From the NCBI RefSeq assembly GCF_003597675.1, contig NZ_CP030830.1, forward strand, positions 310,001-374,000: a DNA stretch of 64,000 nucleotides. The letters run 5' to 3'. The stretch comes from Neorhizobium sp. NCHU2750 (GTDB taxonomy: Bacteria > Pseudomonadota > Alphaproteobacteria > Rhizobiales > Rhizobiaceae). The notes under the pieces were generated by a model. It was not told the origin of the DNA and made no database searches. It was given only the letters and a program-made list of their open reading frames with translations. Within the stretch, counting starts at the first letter, position 1. Each line of letters starts with the position of its first letter. Of this stretch, positions 1-9,916 are shown in pieces. A program made the position numbers and the translations under genes.

Positions 1-3000
1 GCTATCTTCCGCGACCCGGCAGATGGATCGTGGCAGACAGCCGACGGGTATCTTTCCGGTGCTGTCCGCACCAAGCTCGCGGCAGCGCAGGCGGCGGCCG
101 AGCTTGATCCGACCTATGAGCGCAACGTTCGCGCCCTGACTGACGTCCAGCCGGCCGATCTTCGACCCTCAGACATCACCGCGCGTCTCGGCGCCCCATG
201 GATCCCGGCCGCCGATGTCGTGGCCTTCGTCAAAGAGAAGATGGACGCCGATATCCGCATTCACCATATGCCGGAGCTCGGTTCCTGGACGGTGGAGGCC
301 CGCCAGCTTGGCTACAGCGCCGCCGGCACATCCGAGTGGGGCACCAGCCGCCGCCATGCCGGCGACCTGCTTGCCGATGCGCTCAACAGCCGTGTCCCCC
401 AGATCTTCGACGTGTTCAAGGATGTCGACGGCGAGCGTCGGGTCTTGAACGTCGTCGATACCGAGGCGGCGCGCGACAAGCTGCAGAGGATCAAGCAGTC
501 CTTCCAGGATTGGGTCTGGACCGATCCCGATCGCACCGATCGGTTGGCACGCGATTACAACGACCGTTTCAACAATATCGCGCCGCGCAAATTCGACGGC
601 TCCCATCTCAAACTTCCCGGCGCCTCTGGCGCCTTTGTTCTTTATGGGCACCAGAAACGCGGCATCTGGCGGATCATCGCCGATGGCTCCACTTATCTCG
701 CCCATGCCGTCGGCGCCGGCAAGACGATGACCATGGCCGCCGCCATCATGGAACAGCGCCGGCTCGGCCTCATCGCCAAGGCGATGCTCGTCGTGCCCGG
801 CCATTGCCTGGCGCAGGCGGCCCGCGAGTTTCTGGCGCTCTACCCGAACGCCCGCATTCTTGTCGCGGACGAGACCAACTTCACCAAGGATAAGCGTGCC
901 CGGTTCCTGTCACGCGCGGCGACCGCGACTTGGGACGCGATCATCATCACGCACTCTGCGTTTCGCTTCATCGCTGTTCCCTCGGCCTTCGAACAGCAGA
1001 TGATCCAGGACGAGCTGCAGCTTTACGAGGACTTGCTAATCAAGGTCGGCAGCGAGGACCGCGTCTCGCGCAAGCGCCTCGAGCGGCTGAAGGAGGGATT
1101 GCAGGAGCGGCTCGAGGGTCTTGCCACTCGCAAGGATGATCTTCTGACGATCTCGGAGATCGGTGTCGACCAGATTGTCGTCGATGAGGCGCAGGAATTT
1201 CGGAAGCTTTCCTTCGCCACCAATATGTCGTCGTTGAAGGGCATCGATCCCAACGGCTCGCAGCGTGCCTGGGATCTTTATGTCAAATCCCGCTATATCG
1301 AGACGCGCAACCCCGGCCGAGCACTGGTTCTTGCTTCCGGCACACCGATCACGAACACGCTCGGCGAGATGTTCTCCATCCAGCGCCTGCTCGGCCATGA
1401 GGCACTATCAGAGCGCGGGCTCCACGAGTTCGATGCCTGGGCGTCCTGCTTCGGTGACACGACGACCGAACTCGAAATCCAGCCGTCGGACAAATACAAG
1501 CCGGTCAGCCGCTTCGCCTCCTTCGTGAACGTGCCCGAACTGATCGCCATGTTCCGGTCCTTCGCCGATGTCGTGATGCCGGACGATCCCAGGCAATATG
1601 TGAAGGTGCCGAATCTTTCGACTGGACGCCGTCAGATCCTGACGGCCAAACCGACGGCGCTGTTCAAGAGCTACCAGCAGATGCTCGACGGCAGGATCAA
1701 GGTGATTGAGAAGCGCGAAGGTCCGGCCAAACCCGGCGACGACATCCTGCTCTCCGTTATCACCGATGGCCGCCATGCGGCGATCGACCTGCGCTTCGTC
1801 TTGCCGGTGGCCGAGAATGAGGCGGATAACAAGCTCAATCTGCTTGTCCGTAATGCGCATCGGATCTGGATGGAGACGGGTGACGCTATCTATCGCCGCC
1901 CTGATGGCAAGGAGTTTGATCTGCCGGGCGCGGCCCAGATGATCTTTTCCGATCTCGGCACGATCAATGTCGAGAAATCCCGCGGCTTTTCGGCCTATCG
2001 CTTCATTCGCGACGAGCTGATCCGGCTCGGCGTGCCGGCATCACAGATCGCCTTCATGCAGGATTACAAGAAGACCGAAGCCAAGCAGCGGCTATTCGGC
2101 GATGTTCGCGCCGGCAAGGTACGCCTCCTGATCGGTTCGTCGGAGACGATGGGCACCGGCGTTAACGCTCAGCTGAGGCTGAAGGCCCTCCACCATCTCG
2201 ACGTGCCGTGGCTGCCATCGCAGATCGAGCAGCGCGAAGGCCGGATCGTGCGCCAGGGCAACCAGCACGATGAAGTCGATATCTTCGCCTATGCCACCGA
2301 GGGAAGTCTCGATGCCAGCATGTGGCAGAACAACGAGCGCAAGGCCAGGTTCATTGCCGCCGCGCTCTCCGGCGACACCTCGATCCGACGGCTCGAAGAT
2401 GTCGGCGAAGGTGCTGCCAATCAGTTTGCGATGGCCAAGGCCATTGCGTCGGGCGATGAGAGGCTGATGCAGAAGGCTGGGCTGGAGGCCGATATCGCGC
2501 GGCTCGAACGGCTTCGCGCCGCCCACGAGGACGATCAATACGCCGTCCGTCGGCAGATGCGAGATGCGGAAAATGAGATCGCTGTCTCGACCCGGCGCAT
2601 CGATGAGATCGGTCAGGACATCGCACGACTGCGGCCGACTACCGGCGACACCTTCACGATGACGGTGCTCGGGCAGAACCACAGCGAGCGCAAGGAGGCG
2701 GGTCGCGCGCTGATGAAGGAGATCCTGACGCTCCTCCAACTGCAGCAGGAGGGTGAGATGTATCTGGCCACGATCGGCGGCTTCGATCTCGTCTATGAGG
2801 GCGAGCGCTTCGGCAAGGGCGATGGCTATCGCTTCGAGACCCTTCTTCAGCGGACCGGCGCCGAATATGAGGTCGATCTCTCCATCACCGTCACGCCGCT
2901 CGGCGCGATCTCGCGTCTGGAGCATGCAGTTGACGGCTTCGACGAGGAGCAGCGCCAGTATCGCCGGCGGCTTGGTGAGGCAGAGCGCCGGCTGGCCTCT

Positions 3001-3141
3001 TATCAAACACGTACCGGCAGCCTGTTCCAGTTCGCCACGGAGCTGGATGCCAAGCGCAAACAGCTGCGTGAGGTCGAGGATGATCTGGCCGCGGACGTTA
3101 TCGCAGAGGCAGATGAGGCGAGGACCGCGCCAGCCGCATAG
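1..3141 (+). CDS. DarB-like SF2 helicase of methylase-helicase family (5' truncated by window)
   Basis: Reading frame 1 is open from the first base, so the start lies outside the window; at least 1046 codons are visible. Helicase motifs are clear: Walker A (GAGKT, nt 712-726), a DEAQ box (near nt 1183), motif III-like ASGTPITNT (near nt 1336) and a motif VI region with QIEQREGRIVRQGNQ (near nt 2221). The C-terminal third is rich in charged heptads and is probably coiled coil. Such proteins on phages and rhizobial plasmids often carry an N-6 adenine methylase upstream in the same chain and resemble phage P1 DarB, which protects incoming DNA from restriction. The methylase half, if present, is not visible here. 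The role in anti-restriction is inferred from family and from the nearby ardC. Confidence 0.85.
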   Translation, partial: AIFRDPADGSWQTADGYLSGAVRTKLAAAQAAAELDPTYERNVRALTDVQPADLRPSDITARLGAPWIPAADVVAFVKEKMDADIRIHHMPELGSWTVEARQLGYSAAGTSEWGTSRRHAGDLLADALNSRVPQIFDVFKDVDGERRVLNVVDTEAARDKLQRIKQSFQDWVWTDPDRTDRLARDYNDRFNNIAPRKFDGSHLKLPGASGAFVLYGHQKRGIWRIIADGSTYLAHAVGAGKTMTMAAAIMEQRRLGLIAKAMLVVPGHCLAQAAREFLALYPNARILVADETNFTKDKRARFLSRAATATWDAIIITHSAFRFIAVPSAFEQQMIQDELQLYEDLLIKVGSEDRVSRKRLERLKEGLQERLEGLATRKDDLLTISEIGVDQIVVDEAQEFRKLSFATNMSSLKGIDPNGSQRAWDLYVKSRYIETRNPGRALVLASGTPITNTLGEMFSIQRLLGHEALSERGLHEFDAWASCFGDTTTELEIQPSDKYKPVSRFASFVNVPELIAMFRSFADVVMPDDPRQYVKVPNLSTGRRQILTAKPTALFKSYQQMLDGRIKVIEKREGPAKPGDDILLSVITDGRHAAIDLRFVLPVAENEADNKLNLLVRNAHRIWMETGDAIYRRPDGKEFDLPGAAQMIFSDLGTINVEKSRGFSAYRFIRDELIRLGVPASQIAFMQDYKKTEAKQRLFGDVRAGKVRLLIGSSETMGTGVNAQLRLKALHHLDVPWLPSQIEQREGRIVRQGNQHDEVDIFAYATEGSLDASMWQNNERKARFIAAALSGDTSIRRLEDVGEGAANQFAMAKAIASGDERLMQKAGLEADIARLERLRAAHEDDQYAVRRQMRDAENEIAVSTRRIDEIGQDIARLRPTTGDTFTMTVLGQNHSERKEAGRALMKEILTLLQLQQEGEMYLATIGGFDLVYEGERFGKGDGYRFETLLQRTGAEYEVDLSITVTPLGAISRLEHAVDGFDEEQRQYRRRLGEAERRLASYQTRTGSLFQFATELDAKRKQLREVEDDLAADVIAEADEARTAPAA

Positions 3142-3269
3142 CTGCACTGCACAATAAATGGATGCCTGGTGATCAAAAAAAGTTCATAACGCACTCAGCT
3201 GATGCACATGGCGACCTCCCAGTCGCGCAGCAGCTGTTCCCCTCTGGAGGTTCAAGATCTCCACACTTC

Positions 3270-3302
3270 ATGGCCGCGGCTTTTGCCGGCGGCCATTTTT
3301 TT
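3270..3302 (+). terminator. Rho-independent terminator after the helicase gene
   Basis: An 11/12-bp GC-rich stem (ATGGCCGCGGC at 3270-3280 with GCCGGCGGCCAT at 3285-3296, one bulge), a TTTT loop and a run of seven T residues follow the helicase stop by about 130 bases. The T tail is only on the plus strand, so it stops transcription toward ietS. Confidence 0.75.
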
Positions 3303-3321
3303 GGCCACTCGCCACCTCGAG

Positions 3322-5763
3322 TCAGACAGCAACGATAGCGGCCGCCATATTGTCAATCACCGTTTGAACTTCTGCGTATAGTTCCGCATTGAGTGTCCCG
3401 GCGTCGATTTCGACAACAAGCGCGAACCGTGCAACGTGGTTTTCCGGATCGGGGATGTTCTTCGCCTTCCACCACCCTGCAACGGGATGGACGGCGATGA
3501 GGTTGCGTCGTGCCAGGTCGGAAGCTGCACAGGTGAGCTGATCTATCTGCAGCGAACCGACATCACGGCGGTTTTGCCCGAACTGCCATCCGTCGTTTTC
3601 ATCGACCGTGGGCTCATCAGACTGTTCTGCAACCTTACTGATGCGCTGAATGAAGGCTTTGACCTTCTCGTTCGGCCTGTTCAACTTGAAACGTAAATTA
3701 TGCGAGGCATAGCGGTATTTCGAGCCGCGGGCGGGCTCCGAAGGGTTGGGTGACATAAATGTGCTGAGGCTGATGCGCAGCTTGACGTTCGCGGCACCAA
3801 GGCGGCGCAATTCCGCCACGGGCCACGGGAGTTCGAATAGCTTCAGCTCGTTATGAATATGCTCAGCATTCTTCGTGGCGCTCTTCTTGTAAGGCTGGAT
3901 CGTATCCTCGACGATAAGCGTAAGGGCGTTTGACGCACTGCGCCTTGCCCTCTCCATGTCGGGCACGCCGTAACCATAGCGTCGGAACAGAATGCCAAGG
4001 TCAGTCTTCGACGGTTGCTGCGGGACATGGCTGAGCATCTGGTTAGTCCATCGGGCCGAGGACACGAAAATAGCACGAATAGTCTCCGGCCAGAGATCCG
4101 GGTAGTCCGCCCACAGGCGGGTGATGTCACGCGACGCAAGCGCTGTTGCTGCACTCGTCTCCCCGCATGTGGTGAAAGCGCGCTGAGGGTATTGATGATC
4201 CGTCGTCAGCGGAGCAAGTGCCGGATGCTTCATCGGCGGCGGAGCGCCATGGATAAACCAGTTGCCACCTTCGTAGACGATTTCAGGCTTGAGAGGCCAG
4301 TAGGACTGCCAGCTCGCCGTGCGCGAAGACGGCGACAGGTCGCCCAACGGGGCCACGCATGATCCCGGCTCGCCCGGCGGGAGGGTTACCTTTTCCGTAT
4401 AGGCACCCACACTGATCGCATTCCATGCCTGCGCCGGCGATTCCAGTTCGTTATTTGGATCATCGGAAACGGTGAGATAGCTGGTGCCATTGAAGGCATT
4501 CTGATCACTGTTACCCGCAGACACCAGGATGAGGCGCTGACGGGTCTGTAGTCCCGATGCGCCTGACGCGAGTTGATCGATTTCGCTCGACCAGGAGGTT
4601 GGCGCCCCGTCGTGCGGTGTGTCGTCTTCAGTCGTGCTTGCCAGGCAGAATGTTCGCCGCCGCTCGGCGGATACCTCGACGGCGTCAATGCCGCGGCGCG
4701 TTACGGTTCCCAGGAGATGATGAGGATTGTGCCCTGCGTCTGGCATGATTTTGGAAGATTCCAGCCGATGCATGACGTTGATCGACAGGGTCGTCTGCAG
4801 CGCAGCGCTGAGGTCTCCGAAGAGCGCAAGACCTGCGAGCTGGGTGCCATGTCCGACGGTATCATTCACGTCCCACGCCGGTTCCGCCGCATGCCTGTCG
4901 GCCGCGGCCAGAGCCGGTTGGATCAGCGGATGTGCCCGGCTGACACCACGATCGAGAAGGGTGATGAAGTTCGGATCCGGGTTGGCCGTGAATGTGGTGC
5001 GCCCGACCAGGTCATCGACCCACTGATGCTGCTCATCGATCGGCATCGCATCAAAATCGTCAGCCGTGCGCGTCGGCGTCGCGAGCGCGCGCACTTGGCC
5101 GATATTTCTCACGGCGGCTGCGAGCTCGATTGCCGTTGCGACCGCAATCACCACGACATCCTCGGGAAACTCAAGCCTATCAGTCCCGACCGAAACGCCG
5201 TATTCCAAAGCGCCCGCGATAAAACCGGCCGAGCCCGCCCTATCGAGCCAGACTTCCCATGCAACTTTTCCAGAATCTGTCGGAAACCTGCTGATCGGGC
5301 TACGCCACAAGGCTCGAAGCCCAGCCTCTGAGATCGCTCCGATGCTCTGCACCAAGTCAGCGTTCTTTGGCGGTTTGAAGCTTCCGTCTTCGTTGACGGG
5401 AAGTTCGCCACCAAAATCCTCGATCTTCTTGCGAAGCTTCTGCAGTCCCATTTCGGACGCAAACACGGTTGCTTCCGAGGGCCCTCCGGGCAGCTTTTCC
5501 ACCTTGAGAAGTGTTAGCCCGCTAGCATTTAGGCTTTTGGTGACCATAACTTCGTGTGGTCGACCTTCTATCGAAAGGTAGACACCAGGAAGATTGTTCT
5601 CGGTGATATGGGGGAGATGATCGAGGGCCGAAAGGAGCGCCTGCGCGTGCGCTTCTCGATGATTGACGTCACTTGGGTGCTTTGACGATCCGCTGGTTTT
5701 TGCCACGAACGGGCGAGCTTTTCCGATTCCGCTCAGCGTGAAGTGGCGCCGATCTCGAGCCAT
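3322..5763 (-). CDS. ietS: IetS-like S8 (subtilisin) serine protease
   Basis: An 813-residue protein with a complete subtilase triad: Asp271 (LLDRG), His305 (GHGTQLAG) and Ser537 (GETSAATA), with oxyanion Asn418 in SAGNS. About 260 residues before the catalytic domain and a long C-terminal extension match large IetS-type proteases rather than secreted subtilisins. There is no signal peptide, so it should act in the cytoplasm. It overlaps the 3' end of the AAA ATPase gene by 95 bases, a fixed two-gene arrangement. In pTiC58 the homologous pair ietA-ietS gives plasmid stability and incompatibility like a toxin-antitoxin system, with the protease as toxin. The same pair has been reported as an anti-phage system. 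The target protein is unknown. Confidence 0.88.
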   Translation of the reverse strand: MARDRRHFTLSGIGKARPFVAKTSGSSKHPSDVNHREAHAQALLSALDHLPHITENNLPGVYLSIEGRPHEVMVTKSLNASGLTLLKVEKLPGGPSEATVFASEMGLQKLRKKIEDFGGELPVNEDGSFKPPKNADLVQSIGAISEAGLRALWRSPISRFPTDSGKVAWEVWLDRAGSAGFIAGALEYGVSVGTDRLEFPEDVVVIAVATAIELAAAVRNIGQVRALATPTRTADDFDAMPIDEQHQWVDDLVGRTTFTANPDPNFITLLDRGVSRAHPLIQPALAAADRHAAEPAWDVNDTVGHGTQLAGLALFGDLSAALQTTLSINVMHRLESSKIMPDAGHNPHHLLGTVTRRGIDAVEVSAERRRTFCLASTTEDDTPHDGAPTSWSSEIDQLASGASGLQTRQRLILVSAGNSDQNAFNGTSYLTVSDDPNNELESPAQAWNAISVGAYTEKVTLPPGEPGSCVAPLGDLSPSSRTASWQSYWPLKPEIVYEGGNWFIHGAPPPMKHPALAPLTTDHQYPQRAFTTCGETSAATALASRDITRLWADYPDLWPETIRAIFVSSARWTNQMLSHVPQQPSKTDLGILFRRYGYGVPDMERARRSASNALTLIVEDTIQPYKKSATKNAEHIHNELKLFELPWPVAELRRLGAANVKLRISLSTFMSPNPSEPARGSKYRYASHNLRFKLNRPNEKVKAFIQRISKVAEQSDEPTVDENDGWQFGQNRRDVGSLQIDQLTCAASDLARRNLIAVHPVAGWWKAKNIPDPENHVARFALVVEIDAGTLNAELYAEVQTVIDNMAAAIVAV

Positions 5764-6751
5764 GCTTGTCTGTTCCTATGCCTTGCAGCGAACGTCTACG
5801 CTCCAGCGATGCCAAAACGGCCGACGTCTCGATCGCGCCTGCATCGCGGATGACTGCGCGCCGCGCTGCATCCTCGGCCGCCGCGATCACGTCTGCGGTC
5901 GACAGTCCATCGGCGTGACCGGCGATTTGGTCCCAATTTATATTGTCGACTTCAAAGCCGTGCAGGCGCCGTCGCATCGCCTTTTCGATCGCGTCCTCGT
6001 TAGGAAGACCATACGAGAGCACGAGGTCGAAACGACGCAAAACGGCGCGATCCAGCAACTCTGGGAGGTTGGTTGTCGCGATAATGATCGACGGTCCGGT
6101 GTCTTCATCAAGGAATTGCAGAAACGAGTTCAGAACGCGCCTTGCCTCGCCAATGTCATTCTCGTTACCGCGGCTTGATGCGAGCGCGTCGATCTCATCG
6201 AACAGGTAAACGCCGCGTGTCGTCTTGATGGCGTCGAAGACCATGCGGAGCTTCTGGGCGGTCTCGCCCATAAACTTCGTGATCAGCCCATGAAGAAGAA
6301 CCGTGAACAGTGGGTAACGGAGTTCTGCAGAGAGTGCTGCTGCTGTAAGCGTTTTGCCCGTCCCGGGTGGACCGGCAAGCAATACTCGCCGTCTCGGGCG
6401 CAGCCCACGCTCTTCGAGCTTTTCCGCATGATGGATCTCTGCGATAAGGTGCTCAAGCTCGTCTTCGATTACCGGCGGCACGATGACGTCCGCCATACGA
6501 GCCGTCGGATAACTCGCACCCAGAAAACCGGATAGCTCGCCTCGCGGGGCAGCGAGTGGCGTCAAATTCGGGCGCTTCTGCTCAGGTGCACTTGCGCCGG
6601 CCTCAGCCCATTGGCGAAGCTGCTCTGCTAGGCGGCCATGACCTTTCTGGGATTCGGCGGCAGCCAGCTGCATCGCAAGGTCGTAGAAACGATCCTTGTC
6701 GCCTTCAGCATGACTCTTCACGAGCCCGATGATCTGTTGTGCCGATGCCAT
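5669..6751 (-). CDS. ietA: IetA-like AAA+ ATPase (partner/antitoxin of IetS)
   Basis: A 360-residue AAA+ protein. Walker A is GPPGTGKT at residues 127-134, Walker B ends in DEID at 185-188, and a sensor/arginine-finger stretch (ATTNLPELLDRAVLRRFD) follows. The N-terminal 80 residues are a helical, Ala-rich domain probably used for partner or substrate recognition. It is the first gene of a two-gene operon and its last 32 codons overlap ietS. In the pTiC58 system the ATPase neutralises the protease homologue. In this window it is the only complete, undamaged addiction-type module; the tacA-like/tacT-like pair near 59.5-60.4 kb has a frameshifted toxin. Confidence 0.88.
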   Translation of the reverse strand: MASAQQIIGLVKSHAEGDKDRFYDLAMQLAAAESQKGHGRLAEQLRQWAEAGASAPEQKRPNLTPLAAPRGELSGFLGASYPTARMADVIVPPVIEDELEHLIAEIHHAEKLEERGLRPRRRVLLAGPPGTGKTLTAAALSAELRYPLFTVLLHGLITKFMGETAQKLRMVFDAIKTTRGVYLFDEIDALASSRGNENDIGEARRVLNSFLQFLDEDTGPSIIIATTNLPELLDRAVLRRFDLVLSYGLPNEDAIEKAMRRRLHGFEVDNINWDQIAGHADGLSTADVIAAAEDAARRAVIRDAGAIETSAVLASLERRRSLQGIGTDKHGSRSAPLHAERNRKSSPVRGKNQRIVKAPK

Positions 6752-7220
6752 GGTCTAACTCTACGGTAGTTGCCAGGATTGGGAAGCCCGACACAAATAT
6801 ATAGGAACATTCTGAACAGTTTTACCTATCGTATGCACTGCAACTCGCCCCAACCTTTCGTTTGGAGGTTGTGCGCGGATACACTCCCTCTGCGCAGCAT
6901 TGTTCGCAGGCCCATAGCAGGCGAGCATTTCTAACGCCACCCGATTGCGGGAGACGTAAATAAGAAGGGGCTGAAAAGAGGAAAAGGAGGAAACCCGATC
7001 GCCGATCGGTCCTCCTGCCGCCGCTGTCGCTCAACCGCGGCCTGCGCGATCCCGGCCGCTTATCCTTCGCTGGGCATATGCCCCGCTTGTCCGGCGCAGC
7101 AGGGATGCTCGGCCGCAGTTGCGGCAGTCGGGCCGCTCGGCGGTCCGGGGGGTGTCTTCGAAAAAAAGAAGACAGGAAGGGCTGGCAAGGCGCCGGTCCG
7201 AACCCGAAAGGACAGATCCC
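6752..7220. promoter_or_regulatory. Divergent intergenic region between ietA and the ParB-domain gene
   Basis: This stretch of 469 bases carries no convincing gene. It should hold the divergent promoters of ietAS and of the ParB-domain gene. A 15-bp palindrome, CCGATCG-C-CGATCGG, lies at 6995-7009 next to purine-rich runs, and is a candidate operator. The ParB-domain gene's own ribosome-binding site (GAAAGGACAG) ends the region. Confidence 0.45.
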
Positions 7221-8975
7221 ATGCAGATCATGAAGGTTGACCCACGCGCCCTGAAGGAAAACCCCGACCGGATGCGCCAGTCGAAGTCGTCGCCGCAGGC
7301 CGACGCGCTGATGCTAGCAACGATCAAGGCCGTCGGTATCGTTCAGCCGCCGGTCGTCGCGCCGGAAACCGATGGTGGCAATGGCTATATCATCGATGCC
7401 GGCCATCGCCGCGTCCGGCTTGCGATTGCCGCCGGCCTCGACGAAATCGAAATTCTGGTGGCTGATGCCGCCAACGACAACGGCGCAATGCGTTCGATGG
7501 TCGAAAACTCTGTTCGCGAGCCGCTCAACCCCGTAGACCAGTGGCGGGGTATCGAGCGGCTCGTTGCCCTTGGCTGGACCGAGGAAGCAATCGCCGTCGC
7601 TCTCGCTCTTCCCGTCCGCCAGATCCGCAAGCTCCGGCTTCTCGCCAATGTCCTGCCGGCCATGCTCGAGCAGATGGCGCTCGGCGACATGCCGTCCGAG
7701 CAGCAGCTGCGTATCATCGCGGCCGCCGGCCAGGCCGATCAGAAGGAAGTCTGGAAGGCGCACAAGCCGAAGAAGGGCGACACGGCGCCCTGGTGGCAAA
7801 TCGCAAATGCACTGACCAAGAAGCGCATGTATGCCAGGGAGGCGAGCTTTGGCGACGATCTCGCTCAGGCCTATGGCATCGAATGGGTCGAAGATCTCTT
7901 CGCACCGGCCGACCAGGACGGGCGCTATACGACGAATGTCGAAGGCTTCGTCGGCGCTCAGCACGAATGGATGACCAGCAACCTGCCGAAGCGCGGCGGG
8001 ATCGTCGAGGTCAACAGCTGGGGTCAGCCCGAATTGCCGAAGAAGGCCAGCCAGGTCTACGGCAAGCCGTCGAAGTCCGACCACACGGCAATCTATCTCG
8101 ACCGCGACGGCAAGGTCCAGACGGTGCATTACCGCATGCCCGAGGCGACGAAGCCGAAGGGAGCCGGTGGTAACGAACCGATCACCGGCGGCGATGACGC
8201 TGATGCAATTGCGGCGCCGAAGGCCCGGCCGGATGTGACCCAGAAGGGTCATGACATGATCGGTGATTTCCGCACCGATGCCCTGCACGATGCACTGGGT
8301 CGCGCACAGATCGAAGACGACATGCTGATGGCTTTGATGGTGCTGGCCTTTGCCGGAAAGAATGTCCGCGTCGACTCCGGTGCGGACGGGACTTTCTACG
8401 GCGGGAAGCGCTTCTCGCGCCATGCTGTGGGTCTGTTCGACGAACATGGAAGGCTCGCTTTCGATCAGGATCAGCTTCGGGTCGCCGTCCGTTCCGTGCT
8501 GATCGATGTTCTCTCGTGCCGCCGTGGCATGTCGAACAGCGGCATGATCGCGGGCATCGCCGGCGATGCCATCGGCGCCGACGAATTCCTTCCGAACATG
8601 GGCTCGGAGGATTTTCTCTTGTGCCTGTCGCGCCAGGCGCTGGAAGCGTCCTGCGCCGAGGCATCGGTCCAGCTGCGCCAGAAGGTGCGGGAAACCCGCG
8701 CAGCACTCGTCGAGCATTTTGCAAACGAGCATTTCGTCCATTCCGCCGGCCGCTTCGCGCCGCCGGCCGACGAATTGCTTGAATGGATCCGGGCAGGTGC
8801 TGCTGCGGATGTGATCGGCGCTGGCTCGCGGAGCAACGACGGAGATGCCGACGAGGCCGTTGAAGAACAGGCAGGGCAGGTCGAAGAGGAGGCGGATCAG
8901 GGCGACCCGCATGAAACTGACGGTGCAGCTGACGAAGAACACGACCAGGATTTCGATCAGAGGGCAGCAGCATGA
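7221..8975 (+). CDS. ParB N-terminal-domain plasmid protein
   Basis: A 584-residue protein. Residues about 5-100 form a ParB/Srx-like domain with the GHRR box (DAGHRRVRLA), followed by a ParB-like helix-turn-helix region (TEEAIAVALALPVRQIRKLRL written in parts: TEEAIAVAL, PVRQIRKL). The rest has no recognised domain and ends in a very acidic tail (EEQAGQVEEEADQGDPHE). I chose ATG 7221 because GAAAGGACAG lies just upstream; the frame is open further upstream but without a ribosome site. Such proteins are common in the conserved region near ardC on rhizobial plasmids and are distinct from RepB. CTP-dependent DNA loading or nuclease activity is possible but unproven. It overlaps the next gene by ATGA. 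Confidence 0.8.
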   Translation: MQIMKVDPRALKENPDRMRQSKSSPQADALMLATIKAVGIVQPPVVAPETDGGNGYIIDAGHRRVRLAIAAGLDEIEILVADAANDNGAMRSMVENSVREPLNPVDQWRGIERLVALGWTEEAIAVALALPVRQIRKLRLLANVLPAMLEQMALGDMPSEQQLRIIAAAGQADQKEVWKAHKPKKGDTAPWWQIANALTKKRMYAREASFGDDLAQAYGIEWVEDLFAPADQDGRYTTNVEGFVGAQHEWMTSNLPKRGGIVEVNSWGQPELPKKASQVYGKPSKSDHTAIYLDRDGKVQTVHYRMPEATKPKGAGGNEPITGGDDADAIAAPKARPDVTQKGHDMIGDFRTDALHDALGRAQIEDDMLMALMVLAFAGKNVRVDSGADGTFYGGKRFSRHAVGLFDEHGRLAFDQDQLRVAVRSVLIDVLSCRRGMSNSGMIAGIAGDAIGADEFLPNMGSEDFLLCLSRQALEASCAEASVQLRQKVRETRAALVEHFANEHFVHSAGRFAPPADELLEWIRAGAAADVIGAGSRSNDGDADEAVEEQAGQVEEEADQGDPHETDGAADEEHDQDFDQRAAA

Positions 8976-9916
8976 CCGCGGCCTTCCAGTCGAACATGGC
9001 AGCACCCACCCCCGATCTCTCGGGGGTGGAGTTTGCCACCAGCGCGGACGGATTGCCGGTTGCCCGCATAGATGATCTGGTCCTGGGCATGGTGACCTCG
9101 CCGAGTGGATTTGCTTATCTCGCGAGCACGGTCTTCGTTCGCCGGCCGTTGGCAGAGCTCACGCGTGCCGACTTCATCGGGCATGATGGCCGGGTGGCCG
9201 GCGAGGCCGAATTCCGCGCGCGTGTTGCCGAGACGGCCAGTCACAAACGCGATCTGGCGAAACTGAAGCGCGTGCAGACCCGCATGTCGGCGAGCACGCC
9301 CTGGGGAAGCTCGCAGATGGCGGTCATCTATGCCGAGGGCGTCGTCGCCCATAGCACGGCCGGCCACGGAGGCTTCCATCTATCGGCCGACCGCAATGCC
9401 AAAATCCATCCGCCGCTGCGGAAGGGCACCCCATGGTACGAGGAAGATTGCGAATGGGCGATCGTGGCGCTCACATTTCCGGATCTGTTCACTGCCTACG
9501 AGCGATCTCTGGCCGACAAGACCTTTCGAAACACCTGGCCGGATGAGTGGGAGGCAATTCAAGGTGCCAAGCTGGCCGAGGGCGAGAGCTGGACGAAGGA
9601 TCGCCGTGCGTTCGATGAAAGTCATGCTGCGGACTATATCGTCATGTCGGCAATCTTCTCCGATCAGCACCCCGGCATGACCGAGGTTGTGGCGGTTCTC
9701 GGCGGTAAACGGCAACCAGACCACGATGAGCGCCGCTTCCTTGTGCCGAGCGACGAATATGCCGGGCGCGGCCGCTTCGGCTTCGTTATCGATCCAGACC
9801 GTCATGCAGAATATCATGGGCCGTCCTCCTTCATCGGCTGGCGAGGACGGGGGATGGGTCATGATCGATGTTCGCGTTCCGAAACCGCTGGCGAAGGCAA
9901 TCGGCGCACGGCGTGA
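8972..9916 (+). CDS. DUF7007-like conserved plasmid protein
   Basis: A 314-residue protein translationally coupled to the ParB-domain gene through an ATGA overlap. The central block (STPWGSSQMAVIYAEGVV, then HSTAGHGGFHLS) and a WYEEDCEWAIV segment resemble proteins labelled DUF7007 on rhizobial plasmids. No catalytic motif is evident to me. The last 20 residues are in Arg/Gly-rich sequence that overlaps the start of the next gene, so the true C-terminus may be slightly altered relative to relatives. Function unknown; context suggests a helper for plasmid establishment. Confidence 0.7.
   Translation: MTAAFQSNMAAPTPDLSGVEFATSADGLPVARIDDLVLGMVTSPSGFAYLASTVFVRRPLAELTRADFIGHDGRVAGEAEFRARVAETASHKRDLAKLKRVQTRMSASTPWGSSQMAVIYAEGVVAHSTAGHGGFHLSADRNAKIHPPLRKGTPWYEEDCEWAIVALTFPDLFTAYERSLADKTFRNTWPDEWEAIQGAKLAEGESWTKDRRAFDESHAADYIVMSAIFSDQHPGMTEVVAVLGGKRQPDHDERRFLVPSDEYAGRGRFGFVIDPDRHAEYHGPSSFIGWRGRGMGHDRCSRSETAGEGNRRTA

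Noticed and set aside
2092..3147. 351-codon minus-strand frame under the helicase
   Set aside because: Shadow of the helicase; the plus frame has recognised motifs throughout.
7314..9005. Long minus-strand frame of about 560 codons
   Set aside because: Antisense to the ParB-domain gene, no ribosome site, GC-codon shadow with no family.
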